Assembly (NCBI RefSeq): GCF_014084105.1
Contig: NZ_CP048289.1
Coordinates: 8,813,922-8,877,921, forward strand
DNA from: Streptacidiphilus sp. P02-A3a
Lineage (GTDB): Bacteria > Actinomycetota > Actinomycetes > Streptomycetales > Streptomycetaceae
DNA length: 64,000 bases
Direction of reading: 5' to 3'
The notes under the pieces: generated by a model
Database searches by the model: none
The model's input: the letters and a program-made list of their open reading frames with translations, nothing else
Told to the model about the DNA's origin: nothing
Part shown: positions 24,856 through 34,070 of the stretch, piece after piece
Position numbering within the stretch: position 1 is the first letter of the stretch
Layout of the letters: each line of letters opens with the position of its first letter
Position numbers and translations under genes: made by a program

Positions 24856-25590
24856 ATGTTCCGGAGTCGGTACGGAGGGCAAGTGGCACGGCGAGTGGTG
24901 GTCGGGGACCTGAGGGTCCAGCAGATCGAGCGGAAGGACGGGCGGCGGTCGTGGACGATCGTGTGGCCCGAGGGCAGTATCCACAGTGAGGCGGACCGCT
25001 TCCTGCGCCTGCACGACGGGTCGGGCACGCAGAAGACCTACGCGTACTACCTGGTGGACCACCTGCGGTGGCTGGAGCGCGAGTGCCTGGCCTTCGACAA
25101 GGTCGTGCTGCGGGACCTTGAGCGCCACATGGGCATCGTCGGCGCCGAGGTCCGCATGCCGCTCGGTGAGCCGTGGCGGATCGGCAAGCGCCCTTACGGC
25201 CGCTCCGCACTCTCGACGGCGGCGGCCTGCCTGAAGGGCTTCTACCTGCACCAGTCCTCGCTCGGCGTGAACGGCGAGCTCGGCAAGCAACTCGACACCT
25301 CCCGGCTGCCCACGCGGGCGGACCGCCGCCGTGCGTTCCTGGGGCAGGTGAAGTCGACGCTGCCCACCAACCCGCTCGCGCCGACGGGGCCGCACCGCCG
25401 GCACCCGAAGATGCTCCCCGACGGCGCGCGGGACAAGCTACTGGGGTGGTGAACTCGGCCCGGAACCGGCTGCTGGTGACCTGGTTGGCCGACGGCGGGC
25501 TGCGGATCGGCGAGCTCTGCGGGCTGCACCTGGTGGACCTGCACCTGCGCGAGAACGCGGCCTGCGGCGAGGGGCGGGACCGGCTGGAGA
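24856..25590 (+). pseudogene. TnpA-like tyrosine recombinase, N-terminal part, frameshifted
   Basis: ATG 24856 opens a frame with an N-terminal arm domain (GSGTQKTYAYYLVDHLRWLE, GRSALSTAAACLKGFYLHQS) that ends at 25452 (MLPDGARDKLLGW). The catalytic domain start follows one frame over: VVNSARNRLLVTWLADGGLR and IGELCGLHLVDLHLRENAACGE, including the first catalytic Arg in DGGLRIGEL. It then fuses in frame to sequence belonging to a TnpB-like protein, so the HxxR, His and Tyr of this enzyme are missing. A broken first gene of a second Tn554-like trio. Confidence 0.8.
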
Positions 25591-27157
25591 TCCTCACCGC
25601 GCTGATCGGCGCCCCGGCCTTCGACCCGATCTTCCGCGACGTCATCATCCGTGTCCCGCAGGGCCACCGTGTCTACCAGTGGGCCTGTGTGGTCGACGCG
25701 TGCGAGCGGGCCCGGCACAGCGGATTGGATCTGTGCTCGACTCACTTCCAGGAGTGGGGAACGGCCCGGGAGTCCGGGACGACTCGGGCGGAGTTCCTCA
25801 CCACCGCCGGGCCGCTGCCGCGCCGAGTACGACCGGGCAGGGTCCTGCCTGATTTGCCCCGCCCGGCCCACCTCGCCGCGCACCGGGCTGCGGTTGTGCA
25901 TCCGTCACTACGGCGCGTGGAAGTATTCGGTCTCCGTCGGGGACGCGTCGGTGGACTTCGACCAGTGGGTGGCAGATCAGGAGCCGTGCGAGGGCTATGG
26001 GAACTGCCAGGCCACTGTCTGTCCCGGGCTGGCGTTGTCCCCGCTGGGGCTGTGCTGCTGGCATCGGCACCGCTACATGCGCGACCGCCGTCCGGGAGGG
26101 GCGGCCCTCCCGTCGAGCTGGTGGCAGCGCTACGAGAAGCAGGGGCAGCCGGTTCGCGTCTGCTACGCGGACCAGAACGCGTTCCGTGCCTGGTGCGCGG
26201 CTGTTGACCCGGCGCTGCGGCCGGAGCAGGTCAACCTGCGCCGGCCTGCGGCCCCTGCTGCGGGCCGAGATCCTGCTCGCCGAGCGCCAGCGCAAGACGC
26301 TGGACCGCTTCGTCGCCCGGCACGGCCGTCGACCGACGGGCAGCGAGCGGGCCCGGCTGGCGCTGTTCGCGACCAAGGTCCGCAACCCCGCCGGCACCAC
26401 CGCGCTGTCCTACACCTGGTTCAACCGCGGCTTCCGGGACTGGGTGAACGAACTCGACCTGGGACACATCGTCCCCCATCAGGCTCGCCACACGCTGGCC
26501 ATGAATCTGCTGCGGGCCGGTGCTTCACTGACCCACATCCGACGTTACCTCGGGCAGGTTTCGGACCGCATGGCCGAGCATTATGTGCATCTGACCAGTA
26601 CTGATCTGGAGGACGTGCTCCAGCATATCTGGGTCGCCGGCCCCGACACCGCCCAACCGGACGAACTCCTTGCCGGGGATGCCACCCCGCTCACCCGCGC
26701 GCAGGCCCAGGCCCTGGCGATCGACCTGTCGCGCCGCAGCACCCCGGCCGAGGGCGAGTTCTGCAACTTCCAGCCCGTCGTCGAGGGCGGCACATGCCCC
26801 TGGAACCTGGACTGCCACAACTGCGACAAGTTCGTACTCTCCGGCGCCGATCTCCTCTACTGGCGGCGCAAGCGCGAACAGTGGCGGCTCTTGGCTGAGG
26901 GTGCACCCGATGACGCCACCGCCGACTACCTCCACCGCTACTTCGAACCCACCGCCCGCGCCATCGACGGCCTGGAGAGCGCCCTGGCCGGCCTCGGCCT
27001 GCTCGACGACGCCCTTGCCCTGGACCTGCGCAAGCCCCAGGACTACTTCCACCGGGTGTGGTCCACCGCCTTCCGCGCGGCCGACCTCGCCCAGGCCACC
27101 GGCGACGAGCAGGGCCGGGCCGACGACACCATCGACGAGCAGGAGCAACGCGCGTGA
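25580..27157 (+). pseudogene. TnpB-like tyrosine recombinase, frameshifted and internally deleted
   Basis: Three frames are needed. First GRDRLEILTALIGAPAFDP to RAEFLTTAGPL (to about 25810), with a Cys-rich N-terminus (WACVVDACERARHSGLDLC). Second CLICPARPTSPRTGLRLCI to YADQNAFRAWCAAVDPALRP (to about 26240). Third LRAEILLAERQRKTLDRFVA to the stop at 27157. The third part retains HQARHTLAMNLL (HxxR), IRRYLGQVSDRMAEHYVHLT (with Tyr) and a Cys cluster ending CPWNLDCHNCDKFVLS. The first catalytic Arg region is missing. Not functional, but it keeps the overlap with the downstream TnpC-like gene. Confidence 0.8.
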
Positions 27158-27741
27158 CCACGACCGTCCCCGACCCGCGCACGGCCGCCGCCCTGGCCGC
27201 TCGCCACCGCAGCACCGACGCCGCCCTCGGACGTGTCCGCGACGCCATCGCCCGGCTCCGCCGCGAGAAGACCCAGGTCAGCGTCGCCGCGGTCACCCGC
27301 CGCGCGAACGTCTCCCGCACCTTCCTCTACGACCACCCCGACGCCAGAGCCGCGGTCGCCACCGCGATGGCCGAAGCCGACGAACGCCGGACCCAGGTGC
27401 TCACCGACCAGGACGAGGCACGCGAGGCGACCTGGCGCGAGCGGGCCCTGAACGCCGAGGACGCCCTCAAGGCCGCCCACACCGAGATCCTCACCCAGCA
27501 CACCAGCATCGGCGAACTCCTCGGACAGGACCGAGACTTGGAAGCCGAGTGGACCCAGGAGGCCATCCAGCGGATCACCACCGAGAACACCGCCCTCAAG
27601 CAGCGCGTCCGCCAGCTCGCCGCCGACAACCGGTCCTTCGACGAGCGGCTGAAGGCCGCCCGCTCCAACCTGCGGTTTCAGGACCGCCGCGTCGCCGACC
27701 TCGAAGCCCAGATCGCTGAACCAGGGCGACCTACGTCCTGA
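27154..27741 (+). CDS. TnpC-like accessory protein (DUF6262-type)
   Basis: A 195-residue protein with GTG at 27154 overlapping the TGA of the TnpB-like relic (GTGA). N-terminal HTH-like part: VSVAAVTRRANVSRTFLYDH, followed by a long Glu/Ala/Arg-rich coiled coil (residues about 75-190: LNAEDALKAAHTEILTQHT, ENTALKQRVRQLAADNRSFD). This is the third member of the TnpA-TnpB-TnpC set of Tn554-like transposons, where it assists DNA recognition. It looks intact although both recombinases are broken. Confidence 0.8.
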   Translation: MTTTVPDPRTAAALAARHRSTDAALGRVRDAIARLRREKTQVSVAAVTRRANVSRTFLYDHPDARAAVATAMAEADERRTQVLTDQDEAREATWRERALNAEDALKAAHTEILTQHTSIGELLGQDRDLEAEWTQEAIQRITTENTALKQRVRQLAADNRSFDERLKAARSNLRFQDRRVADLEAQIAEPGRPTS

Positions 27742-28141
27742 TCTCGCGGGGACCGCTCACCCGTACTTCGCCGCCGGGCCGGACGTGGAGAAACTCATGG
27801 AATCGGACTGACACACTCCATGCGGAACGCTCGTCGTCGGGCGGAACCGTCAGGCACCAGCCACTGGCGAACAGGATCCGAAGGACGCCCTGATCGGAAG
27901 CGCTGACCTCGGCAATGACCTGGCCCAACAGTTCGGTCGCCTTGCCGAGGTTGGTCTGGGGCCATGCGGCCAGTCTGTATGTCTGTCCGTCCGCCGCGAG
28001 TTCTGACCATGAGTGCAGCTCGATCTGGTGCGATCCGAAGCGGAGCCTCATCTCGCGGGAGATGGCCAGCTCGCTGACGCCCAGTCCGCGAAACGTAGGT
28101 ACGCGCCAACCATCATCGACGCGCATGATCTCCCGGCTCAT
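27731..28141 (-). CDS. DUF6188-like small protein
   Basis: A 136-residue beta-rich protein: RVPTFRGLGVSELAISREMR, LRFGSHQIELHSWSELA, GVLRILFASGWCLTVPPDDE, AWSVSVRFHEFLHVRPGGE. The layout (a FGSH-type strand, then 'G-x-L-x-I-x-F-x-x-G-x-x-L-x-V-x-P-D', then a W) matches DUF6188 as I recall it, a group often found in immunity-like loci. Its ATG overlaps the stop of the ankyrin gene. The 3' end overlaps the TnpC-like gene by 11 bases in opposite orientation. Confidence 0.6.
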   Translation of the reverse strand: MSREIMRVDDGWRVPTFRGLGVSELAISREMRLRFGSHQIELHSWSELAADGQTYRLAAWPQTNLGKATELLGQVIAEVSASDQGVLRILFASGWCLTVPPDDERSAWSVSVRFHEFLHVRPGGEVRVSGPREIRT

Positions 28142-28551
28142 GCTTTGCCACCGGGCAGGTGGACCGCAACGTCATAGTTGGCGATCTTGTCGGCCAGACC
28201 ACGCGGGCTCACACCGTGCGCGTTCTCCTGGTCGGGATCGGCTCCGGCCGCCAGCAGCACGCGAAGCGTCGCGCCCTCGCCCCGGAAGGTGAACACCGCC
28301 CGCCAGAGCGCGGTATTGCCATGGCGATCAGCCACGTCCACCGACGCGCCGACCGATAGGAGGACCTCGGCGGCCAGCGCGTCCTGGGCCTGTGCGGCGA
28401 AGTGCATCGGCGTCCACCCTGCCTTGTCCACGGCATTCGGATCCGCCCCGCGCTCAAGCATCGCCCTCAACCCAGCGACATCGCCATCCACGACGGCATT
28501 GTGCGCCGCCGTGCGGCCGAACAGGTCCCGCCCCTGATCCTCTCGCATCAT
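28138..28551 (-). CDS. ankyrin-repeat protein
   Basis: A 137-residue protein of about four ankyrin repeats: RTAAHNAVVDGDVAGLRAML, GWTPMHFAAQAQDALAAEVL, GNTALWRAVFTFRGEGATLR, then a degenerate capping repeat (ANYDVAVHLPGG). ATG 28551 (MMREDQGRDLF) follows GGAGAGGA eight bases upstream, which decides the start over ATG 28599. Such small ankyrin proteins act as protein-binding modules and often as immunity proteins. Its TGA overlaps the ATG of the DUF6188-like gene, so they are one unit. The 313 bases upstream (28552-28864) hold no gene I can support. Confidence 0.8.
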   Translation of the reverse strand: MMREDQGRDLFGRTAAHNAVVDGDVAGLRAMLERGADPNAVDKAGWTPMHFAAQAQDALAAEVLLSVGASVDVADRHGNTALWRAVFTFRGEGATLRVLLAAGADPDQENAHGVSPRGLADKIANYDVAVHLPGGKA

Positions 28552-28864
28552 GGCACCCGTCCTCTCCGGGTCTGACGGGAGAAACTGCGGCACCCCCATA
28601 GCCAGAGCCACCCTAGGCGACGCGGTCGAGACCTCCGCTTCCAAGGCCGCCGCGTCGCGGACCTCGAAGCCCGGATCCCGGGCACTCGACAACTTAAGCA
28701 TTGCCGCTGTCGGCGTATACGTGAACGGCCCCAGCCATGTACGGAGGAGTCCTGTTGCCCGGCACGGCGGATGTCCGTCTCGGACCCGGGTCGGGCTCTG
28801 GGAATGTATCACCGGCGCCTGGTCGTGGCACTGAAGTGATGCTGTGGAAGCCGTGCGTGGCCGC

Positions 28865-29362
28865 TCAGGGCTCAACCCACCGCTTCTCGTAGGCGAGCCT
28901 GTTCGGCCCGTCGCCGTCCACCTCGTTGCCGTAGAGGTCCACGGTGGCATCCATGTAGCCCATGGCGTAGAGGATCGCTTCGGCTACCGCCTGGGCATCG
29001 ACGTCGTCTATCTCATGGACGGTGTAGCGGATCGAGTTCTGGACGCGGCCGGAGAGGTTGGCGGCGACGGCGAGGGCAGAGAAGCTCGACTTGGTCAGAC
29101 CGGAGGCTTCCAGCGCGATGCTTCCGCCGCGCAGGATCTCGACTACAGCCGCGAATGCCTCAGCGAAGTAGGTGGCGGCGTACGGGCCGGTCTCGCTCAT
29201 GTGCATACGGAGGTAGTTGTTCTTGATCAGCCATTCCCGCAGGTTGTCCACCTTCAAGACCAGCCGCTCGGCCGCCTCCACCTGCCGGATCGTGGAGGCA
29301 CCTTGCATGAGCAGTATCTCGAGTTCATTCAGATCCTCGGGGACGGGTCTGGCATGGTCCAT
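28865..29362 (-). CDS. hypothetical protein
   Basis: A 165-residue, mostly helical soluble protein (PEDLNELEILLMQGASTI, VEAAERLVLKVDNLREWLIK, YAATYFAEAFAAVVEILRGG, DAQAVAEAILYAMGYMDATV). No motif is recognised. It follows the 75-residue gene by 24 bases on the same strand and probably shares its transcript. Codon use is less GC-extreme than the core genes to the right, in keeping with accessory DNA. Confidence 0.7.
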   Translation of the reverse strand: MDHARPVPEDLNELEILLMQGASTIRQVEAAERLVLKVDNLREWLIKNNYLRMHMSETGPYAATYFAEAFAAVVEILRGGSIALEASGLTKSSFSALAVAANLSGRVQNSIRYTVHEIDDVDAQAVAEAILYAMGYMDATVDLYGNEVDGDGPNRLAYEKRWVEP

Positions 29363-29386
29363 CAGCAGCAGCCTCTCTGTCAGGTG

Positions 29387-29614
29387 TCAGCCTCGGGGCT
29401 GAGGACGCGTGGCACCCTGATCATTCTGCGGATCGATACCGTTGTAGACGGCCCCGGGATCGTCGGGTGCCGACCACGAACCGACAGTCCAGATCTCGGA
29501 GGCCGGCGGGCCGGGAACGCACCGGCCGACATCATCTCCGTAAGGCCCGCCCCCGAAAACGGCATGCATCCAGCCTTGCGGCGGTGTCCCACTCAGATCG
29601 AACACATCGTCCAT
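29387..29614 (-). CDS. hypothetical small protein
   Basis: A 75-residue protein starting MDDVFDLSGTPPQGWMHAVF and containing GGGPYGDDVGRCVPGPPASE. The 'GGGPYGDDVGRCxPGPP' segment looks like conserved sequence and supports coding. First gene of a probable two-gene unit with 28865-29362. No function known. Confidence 0.55.
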   Translation of the reverse strand: MDDVFDLSGTPPQGWMHAVFGGGPYGDDVGRCVPGPPASEIWTVGSWSAPDDPGAVYNGIDPQNDQGATRPQPRG

Positions 29615-29784
29615 CGCCCGCTGCCTCCCGGTCGCGAAGCATCGTAGTGCAGACCGTGAAGGCGTCCCGCTGCGATGGCCCCACCTCGGGACGTTCAAAC
29701 GTACGTACCTGAGGAGCTAAGGCCGTACGACGACAGCCGCTCGATCAGGTCCGTTGAACAGGGGAAACCCTTGGTCAACGGACC

Positions 29785-30234
29785 GTGCGGTATGTCAGGC
29801 TCCGGGATATGGAGCCCCACAACGAGCAGGCGGCGGGCGAGATCTTGCACCAGCGCGGCTGGCGCAAGGCGTTCACCGTCCAGGAGATGGTCGACAAATG
29901 GGCCCGAATCGTGGGCAAGGTCGAGAACGGCTACGACGACATGGCCGAGGAGTACACCAACGACCTCTACAGCCGAAACTGGCTCCACGAGGCGTGGCCG
30001 ATCCTCACTGAACGCGTCATCGTCATCTGGACTCCGCGGATCAAAGCCCTGGACGACCGATTCCGGGCCGCCACCGTCTTCGACGACGGCATCGCCATGT
30101 CGCAGTTCCACCGGATCAGCGGATTCGACCCCATCGACATGTGGTGGTGGCGACGCCATCCCCGCCTACTCGTCGGTGACCTCGGTCGTGATCTCCGCTT
30201 GGCCGGAGCGGTAGACGCGTCGTCAAACCCTTGA
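29785..30234 (+). CDS. hypothetical protein
   Basis: A 149-residue soluble protein rich in aromatic residues: GEILHQRGWRKAFTVQEMVD, YDDMAEEYTNDLYSRNWLHE, DPIDMWWWRRHPRLLVG. No family was recognised, though the composition and the WWWRRHP box suggest a conserved fold. GTG 29785 is the first plausible start; ATG 29809 is an alternative. Stands alone between accessory remnants. Confidence 0.65.
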   Translation: MRYVRLRDMEPHNEQAAGEILHQRGWRKAFTVQEMVDKWARIVGKVENGYDDMAEEYTNDLYSRNWLHEAWPILTERVIVIWTPRIKALDDRFRAATVFDDGIAMSQFHRISGFDPIDMWWWRRHPRLLVGDLGRDLRLAGAVDASSNP

Positions 30235-30303
30235 CCAGCTCCTGAAAGCGGCACCCGCGGAGTCGGATCAGCCCTTGTCGCAGGCGAGACCTATCGTGGT
30301 CGG

Positions 30304-30595
30304 GTGACGAAGTGGCTCCGCTGTTACTGGGATGAAGAAGGCATTTGGTTCCACTTCGAACTCGACGCTGACGGACAAGTGACCCGACAGGTCGAGCTCC
30401 AGGAGCCCGACCAGAATCCTCTGGCTGCGGGCATCACTCGATGAGTGGCTGCGCGCGCAGGAGACCGGCCGTCTCGCGGAGTACGAAGCCAAGTACGAGC
30501 TGACCGCAGAGCTGCCCTTCCAGGAATGGTGCGGACCCGGGTCGGACTGGATACTGGACCGGCACGGGCTCCAGGAGCATCTCAGGCGACGAAGT
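30304..30595 (+). pseudogene. conserved hypothetical gene, frameshifted
   Basis: GTG 30304 opens MTKWLRCYWDEEGIWFHFEL and runs to a TGA at 30442-30444 (NPLAAGITR). One frame over the same protein continues: ASLDEWLRAQETGRLAEYEA and LPFQEWCGPGSDW. The joined sequence matches a small family I remember from Streptomyces. A single-base change near 30435 breaks it; its 3' end is replaced by the TniB relic. Confidence 0.6.
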
Positions 30596-30704
30596 CGAGA
30601 ACCACCCCATCGGTCGACACCAGAAGTGGGCGAGGCACCGTCACGGACATGTAGCCTATGAATCGTCGCAGTTCAGAGCCGGTGTCCGAGCTCCTGCGGT
30701 CGGT

Positions 30705-31361
30705 GAAATCGACGACATCACACGGCTCAAGATGCATCGCGAAGACGACCAGGACACCCTCGACCTCATCCGCGATCTCATGAGCCTGAACGTCACCCTC
30801 GTCCTCATCGGCGTCAACATCCCCGGCTCCGGTCTCCTGCGCGAAGGCCGCCACGACCCTCGCAGCGGTCAATTGGTCTTCCCTCCTGTCAAACGGGGCA
30901 GGAGCTACAACGATGAGGCGGCGACCCAGACCGAGCGCCGCTTCGACATGGTCAACCTGGACCCGTTCCACTACGACACCCCGGCAGGCATCACCGCCTG
31001 GATCGCCCATCTCAACGGCATCGAGAAGCAGTTGAGGCTGTTCCGCTCCACCCCCCGCCTGCTCACCCGAAACACGATGCCCGAGTACCTGTTCCGCCGC
31101 ACCGGAGGCATTGTCGGGCTACTGAAGCGGCTCATCGAGGACGGCTGCACGAAGGCCGTCGAGAGCGGCAAGGAGAACCTGACGATCGGCCTACTCGATG
31201 AGCTCACCATCAACCTGGGCAACGTGCCGGATCGGGACGCGGCCGCTGGAGAGGTCCCAGCGCTCAAGAGCGAGGCGGACAGCGCCCAAGGCCAGCAGCG
31301 CAAGCGAGGGAGGAACACCGTCTTCGATGACCGGGGCGGCCGACCGGCCGCCGACGCCTGA
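30705..31361 (+). pseudogene. TniB-like AAA ATPase, 5'-truncated
   Basis: From EIDDITRLKMHREDDQDTLD (Walker B region) through LNVTLVLIGVNIPGSGLL (sensor 1), AATQTERRFDMVNLDPFHYD, MPEYLFRRTGGIVGLLKRLI (winged-helix-like part) to the stop at 31361. Walker A and the N-terminal third are absent; the sequence before 30705 is not recognisably TniB. This is the ATP-binding target-selection partner of TniA-type DDE transposases (Tn5053/Tn7-related). Its TGA overlaps the ATG of the TniQ relic (TGATG). Confidence 0.75.
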
Positions 31362-32556
31362 TGCCGTCCGCGATCCTTCGCCCGCTGCCCCGCGGCCTTG
31401 ACCCTCTCCCGCCCTGGAGCCAGATCGGGCTGAGAGCTTTGCTCGCACCACCCAGCTCTCTCGAAGCGAGGTCGGCAATCTGCTCACCTCAGCAATGGGC
31501 ACACGCTACGGACCGCTGAACACAGAGCTCACCCCACGCGGCAGCGCTGCCACGATGGCCTACGGCAACCCCTGGCTTCTTACCCGCACCCCCCGCTACT
31601 GCCCGCAGTGCCTGGCGGGAGACGGAAGCGAGATCCAAGAGCTGCACGGCGGAGCCTGGCGGCGGAACTGGATGCTGCCGCCCGTCTTTGCCTGTCCCCG
31701 CCACCGGCGCCTGCTGCGGGTTAACTGTCCGTCCTGTCTCCAGCCCGTCAACGGCGCCCAGAAGGGCAGCATCATCGCCAGGCTCTGGGATGACGATCTC
31801 CACCCCACCCAGTGCCGAACAACCAGAACCCCTCTGACAATTGGCCGTCTCCAACCGGCCTGCGGCACGGAGCTCTCCGAGTCGGCCGAGCTCATCGCGG
31901 GCAGCCCCTGCGATGAACACACATTGAAGTACCTGCTCGGCCTCCAAGAGCGGCTCCTGCACCTGCTCGATCCCACCGGCCCCGACATGACGCCGAGCGT
32001 CGGCTGGCTGGTCCCCGTCGCCCACTACTTCGCCGACCTACGAGCCCTGCTCGGCCTGGTGTTCCTCACCTGGCCGGCAGCCCGCCACCTCGCCGGGACT
32101 CCCGCGCTTACGACAGTCCTCGACGAAGAAGCCCAACAACGCCGTGCCCGCGCCGAAGACCTCCACACTCGCCCGGGGAAGAAGTACAGTTCGCGGCCCT
32201 ACACCGACCCGCCCGTGAACCCACTGCTCATGGGAGCTGTCCTAGGCATCGCCATGAGCCTTCTCGATGCCGACGACGAAGTCCTGGCCATCGAACTCCT
32301 GACGCCGCTGGTCAGACAGGCATACGCCGAAAATCAGGCCCTGGCGAACTACCTCCGCCGTGAATCATGGATCTCATACCCCTTGAGGATCGTCATCATG
32401 AACCGCTCGCGGGGAACGGCTCCACCGGACAAGCTGATCGGATGGGGCCCGAGTCCGGCTGTGAGCTACAGCGCGCCCTGTCCAAACGTCTACCTCCGCC
32501 GCTCTCCGAGACCCAGCAGCGACGCGGCCAGCACGGCAGGATGGTCCCCGACATGA
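31361..32556 (+). pseudogene. TniQ-like zinc-finger protein, frameshifted
   Basis: ATG 31361 starts ILRPLPRGLDPLPP, the usual TniQ opening, then a frameshift near 31420 moves to the frame of 31495-32556 (GNLLTSAMGTRYGPLN). Zinc-binding CPQCLAGDG, VFACPRHRRLLRVNCPSC and a long helical C-terminus follow (LLGLQERLLHLLDPTGPD, GLVFLTWPAARHLAGTPA). TniQ acts with TniA and TniB in transposition. No TniA is present, so this is an orphan remnant. Confidence 0.72.
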
Positions 32557-32595
32557 TCGAGACGAGTCAGGACTCCAGCTCCGGAAAGGTGGGAA

Positions 32596-33179
32596 GTGTC
32601 GCGCAGTGACGCCGACCTCGCAGCGGAGATCGCACCAGCCGGTCTTCGCTTCATAGAACGCGACCGAGCGGAAGGCAGACTTCCCGCCGAGGCTGGGAAC
32701 ATCGCGACATCATGTCGGCGTGAGGATGGACGCATCGATGCCGAACCTCACGAGGTCCTCGATGTCGACGACCCCGAACGCGCCCTCAAGCTCGATGCCG
32801 TATGGCTCCGCCTCGCCAACGAACACGGACTTCTCAACCCCGAGCGCGAGTTCCTCCTCCAAGTCGACTACGCCGACGAAGGCGACGACTGGCCGCAGCT
32901 CGCATGGATCAGGGTCCAACTCCAGGACGACTGGAGCATCGCAGGGGGCATCGTCCCCGCGCTCGGAGGCTTCGGCGTTCCCGAGTTCACCGCGATGGCC
33001 ATCCATGGAGACGCACTCATGCGCACGACCGTCTGGGGCAACGGCCAGATCAGCTCCCTGCCATCCCGCAGCCGTCAACAGCGCAGCCGATCCGCAAGTG
33101 GGCCGAGTACATGGCCCACGACCCCAGCTACCCAGTAGATGTCCAGGCCGCTGCCCAAGCCTGGCTGGCGAAGCACTGA
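32596..33179 (+). pseudogene. hypothetical protein gene with a late frameshift
   Basis: The first frame (GTG 32596) reads protein-like sequence: RALKLDAVWLRLANEHGLLN, EREFLLQVDYADEGDDWPQL, VPALGGFGVPEFTAMAIHG, MRTTVWGNGQISSLP. Near 33062 coding shifts to another frame: IPQPSTAQPIRKWAEYMAHD, PVDVQAAAQAWLAKH, ending at 33179. The joined protein (about 190 residues) is not recognised. The N-terminal 40 residues are less protein-like, so the true start may be later. Confidence 0.5.
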
Positions 33180-33208
33180 CAAGACGCGGCACTCCCGCAA
33201 GCCAGCCT

Positions 33209-33940
33209 TCAGAGTGCCCCCTGGGCTGGTTGCGGATAGCCGATCTCGGCGATGTCCTGAGCCAGGTCCGCCAGGCAGACCTCGGGGTTCAGCGACGACA
33301 CGAGTTCGTTGCTCAGCGGCCGCAGGGCATACACCTGACTCACCGCCGCCAGGTCCACCGAGACCTCGTAGTAGTCCTCGGCGAAACGCTGGAATGCTTT
33401 CGGAGTCTGTTCGACCAGGAGCTCGAACAGACTCGTGGACCCGTCAGGGTCGACAGCGCCCTTGGGGAAGTCGATCGTCCCGTGGTTCCACCGATCGTCC
33501 GTCGCTCCCCGCCACAGACAAGCTGTCACGACGGGCATCCCGTTCTCATCGGTGAACGCCGGCTCCTCAACGAAGGACTTGAAGAGGTCGGGGACCTCGT
33601 CGATCACCCCCGGCCATGGCTCGCCGTCGTTGCCATACGGGCTCATCGGCGATTCGTGGCCGAAGCCGCGCACATAGACTCCGGGCGCCGAGAACACGAT
33701 GGAGTACTCGTCTCCTGACCCATTGCGCATCGAAGCCATCTCCTCGCCGTCGGCCCAGCTGGCGTTGAAGGAGTAGTACCGGCCTTCCCAGTCCGGGCTC
33801 AGGATCGCATCGAGCATCGCCAGCGAACGGCACAGGTCCCGCAGGTCATCGACGGCGGGGAGCCGGCGGGCCACGTCATAGACAGTCACGTGCTCATCCA
33901 ACCCGATGCCAGTGACACCCCGCGCCCGCCCGAACCTCAT
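33209..33940 (-). CDS. conserved hypothetical protein, possible immunity-like
   Basis: A 243-residue acidic soluble protein. Typical stretches: EHVTVYDVARRLPAVDDLRD, LAMLDAILSPDWEGRYYSFN, EEMASMRNGSGDEYSIVFSA, SPMSPYGNDGEPWPGVIDEV, QRFAEDYYEVSVDLAAV. It appears intact and well conserved in character, with many Asp/Glu/Tyr, as seen for immunity-type proteins, but no toxin gene is next to it. Start could be ATG 33940 or 33958; neither has a clear Shine-Dalgarno. Confidence 0.7.
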   Translation of the reverse strand: MRFGRARGVTGIGLDEHVTVYDVARRLPAVDDLRDLCRSLAMLDAILSPDWEGRYYSFNASWADGEEMASMRNGSGDEYSIVFSAPGVYVRGFGHESPMSPYGNDGEPWPGVIDEVPDLFKSFVEEPAFTDENGMPVVTACLWRGATDDRWNHGTIDFPKGAVDPDGSTSLFELLVEQTPKAFQRFAEDYYEVSVDLAAVSQVYALRPLSNELVSSLNPEVCLADLAQDIAEIGYPQPAQGAL

Positions 33941-34020
33941 GAGCCCTGGTTCCAACATGCGTGGCCAGGTTCCATCTATCGTGTCCCGGCTCAACGTCTG
34001 GGACCGGGCGGGCGACACAG

Positions 34021-34041
34021 TTGCAAGCGATGTGCTTGCAA
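34021..34041. promoter_or_regulatory. inverted repeat upstream of the Xre gene
   Basis: TTGCAAGC - five bases - GCTTGCAA, a perfect 8+8 palindrome, ending 29 bases before the start of the Xre regulator. Probably its own operator. Confidence 0.6.
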
Positions 34042-34070
34042 TAGTTAGCACGGCGGGGCAGAGTGGGGGC

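Noticed and set aside
24654-25028. A 124-codon minus-strand frame overlapping the TnpA-like relic
   Set aside because: No protein-like features; it is antisense to a recognisable recombinase domain.
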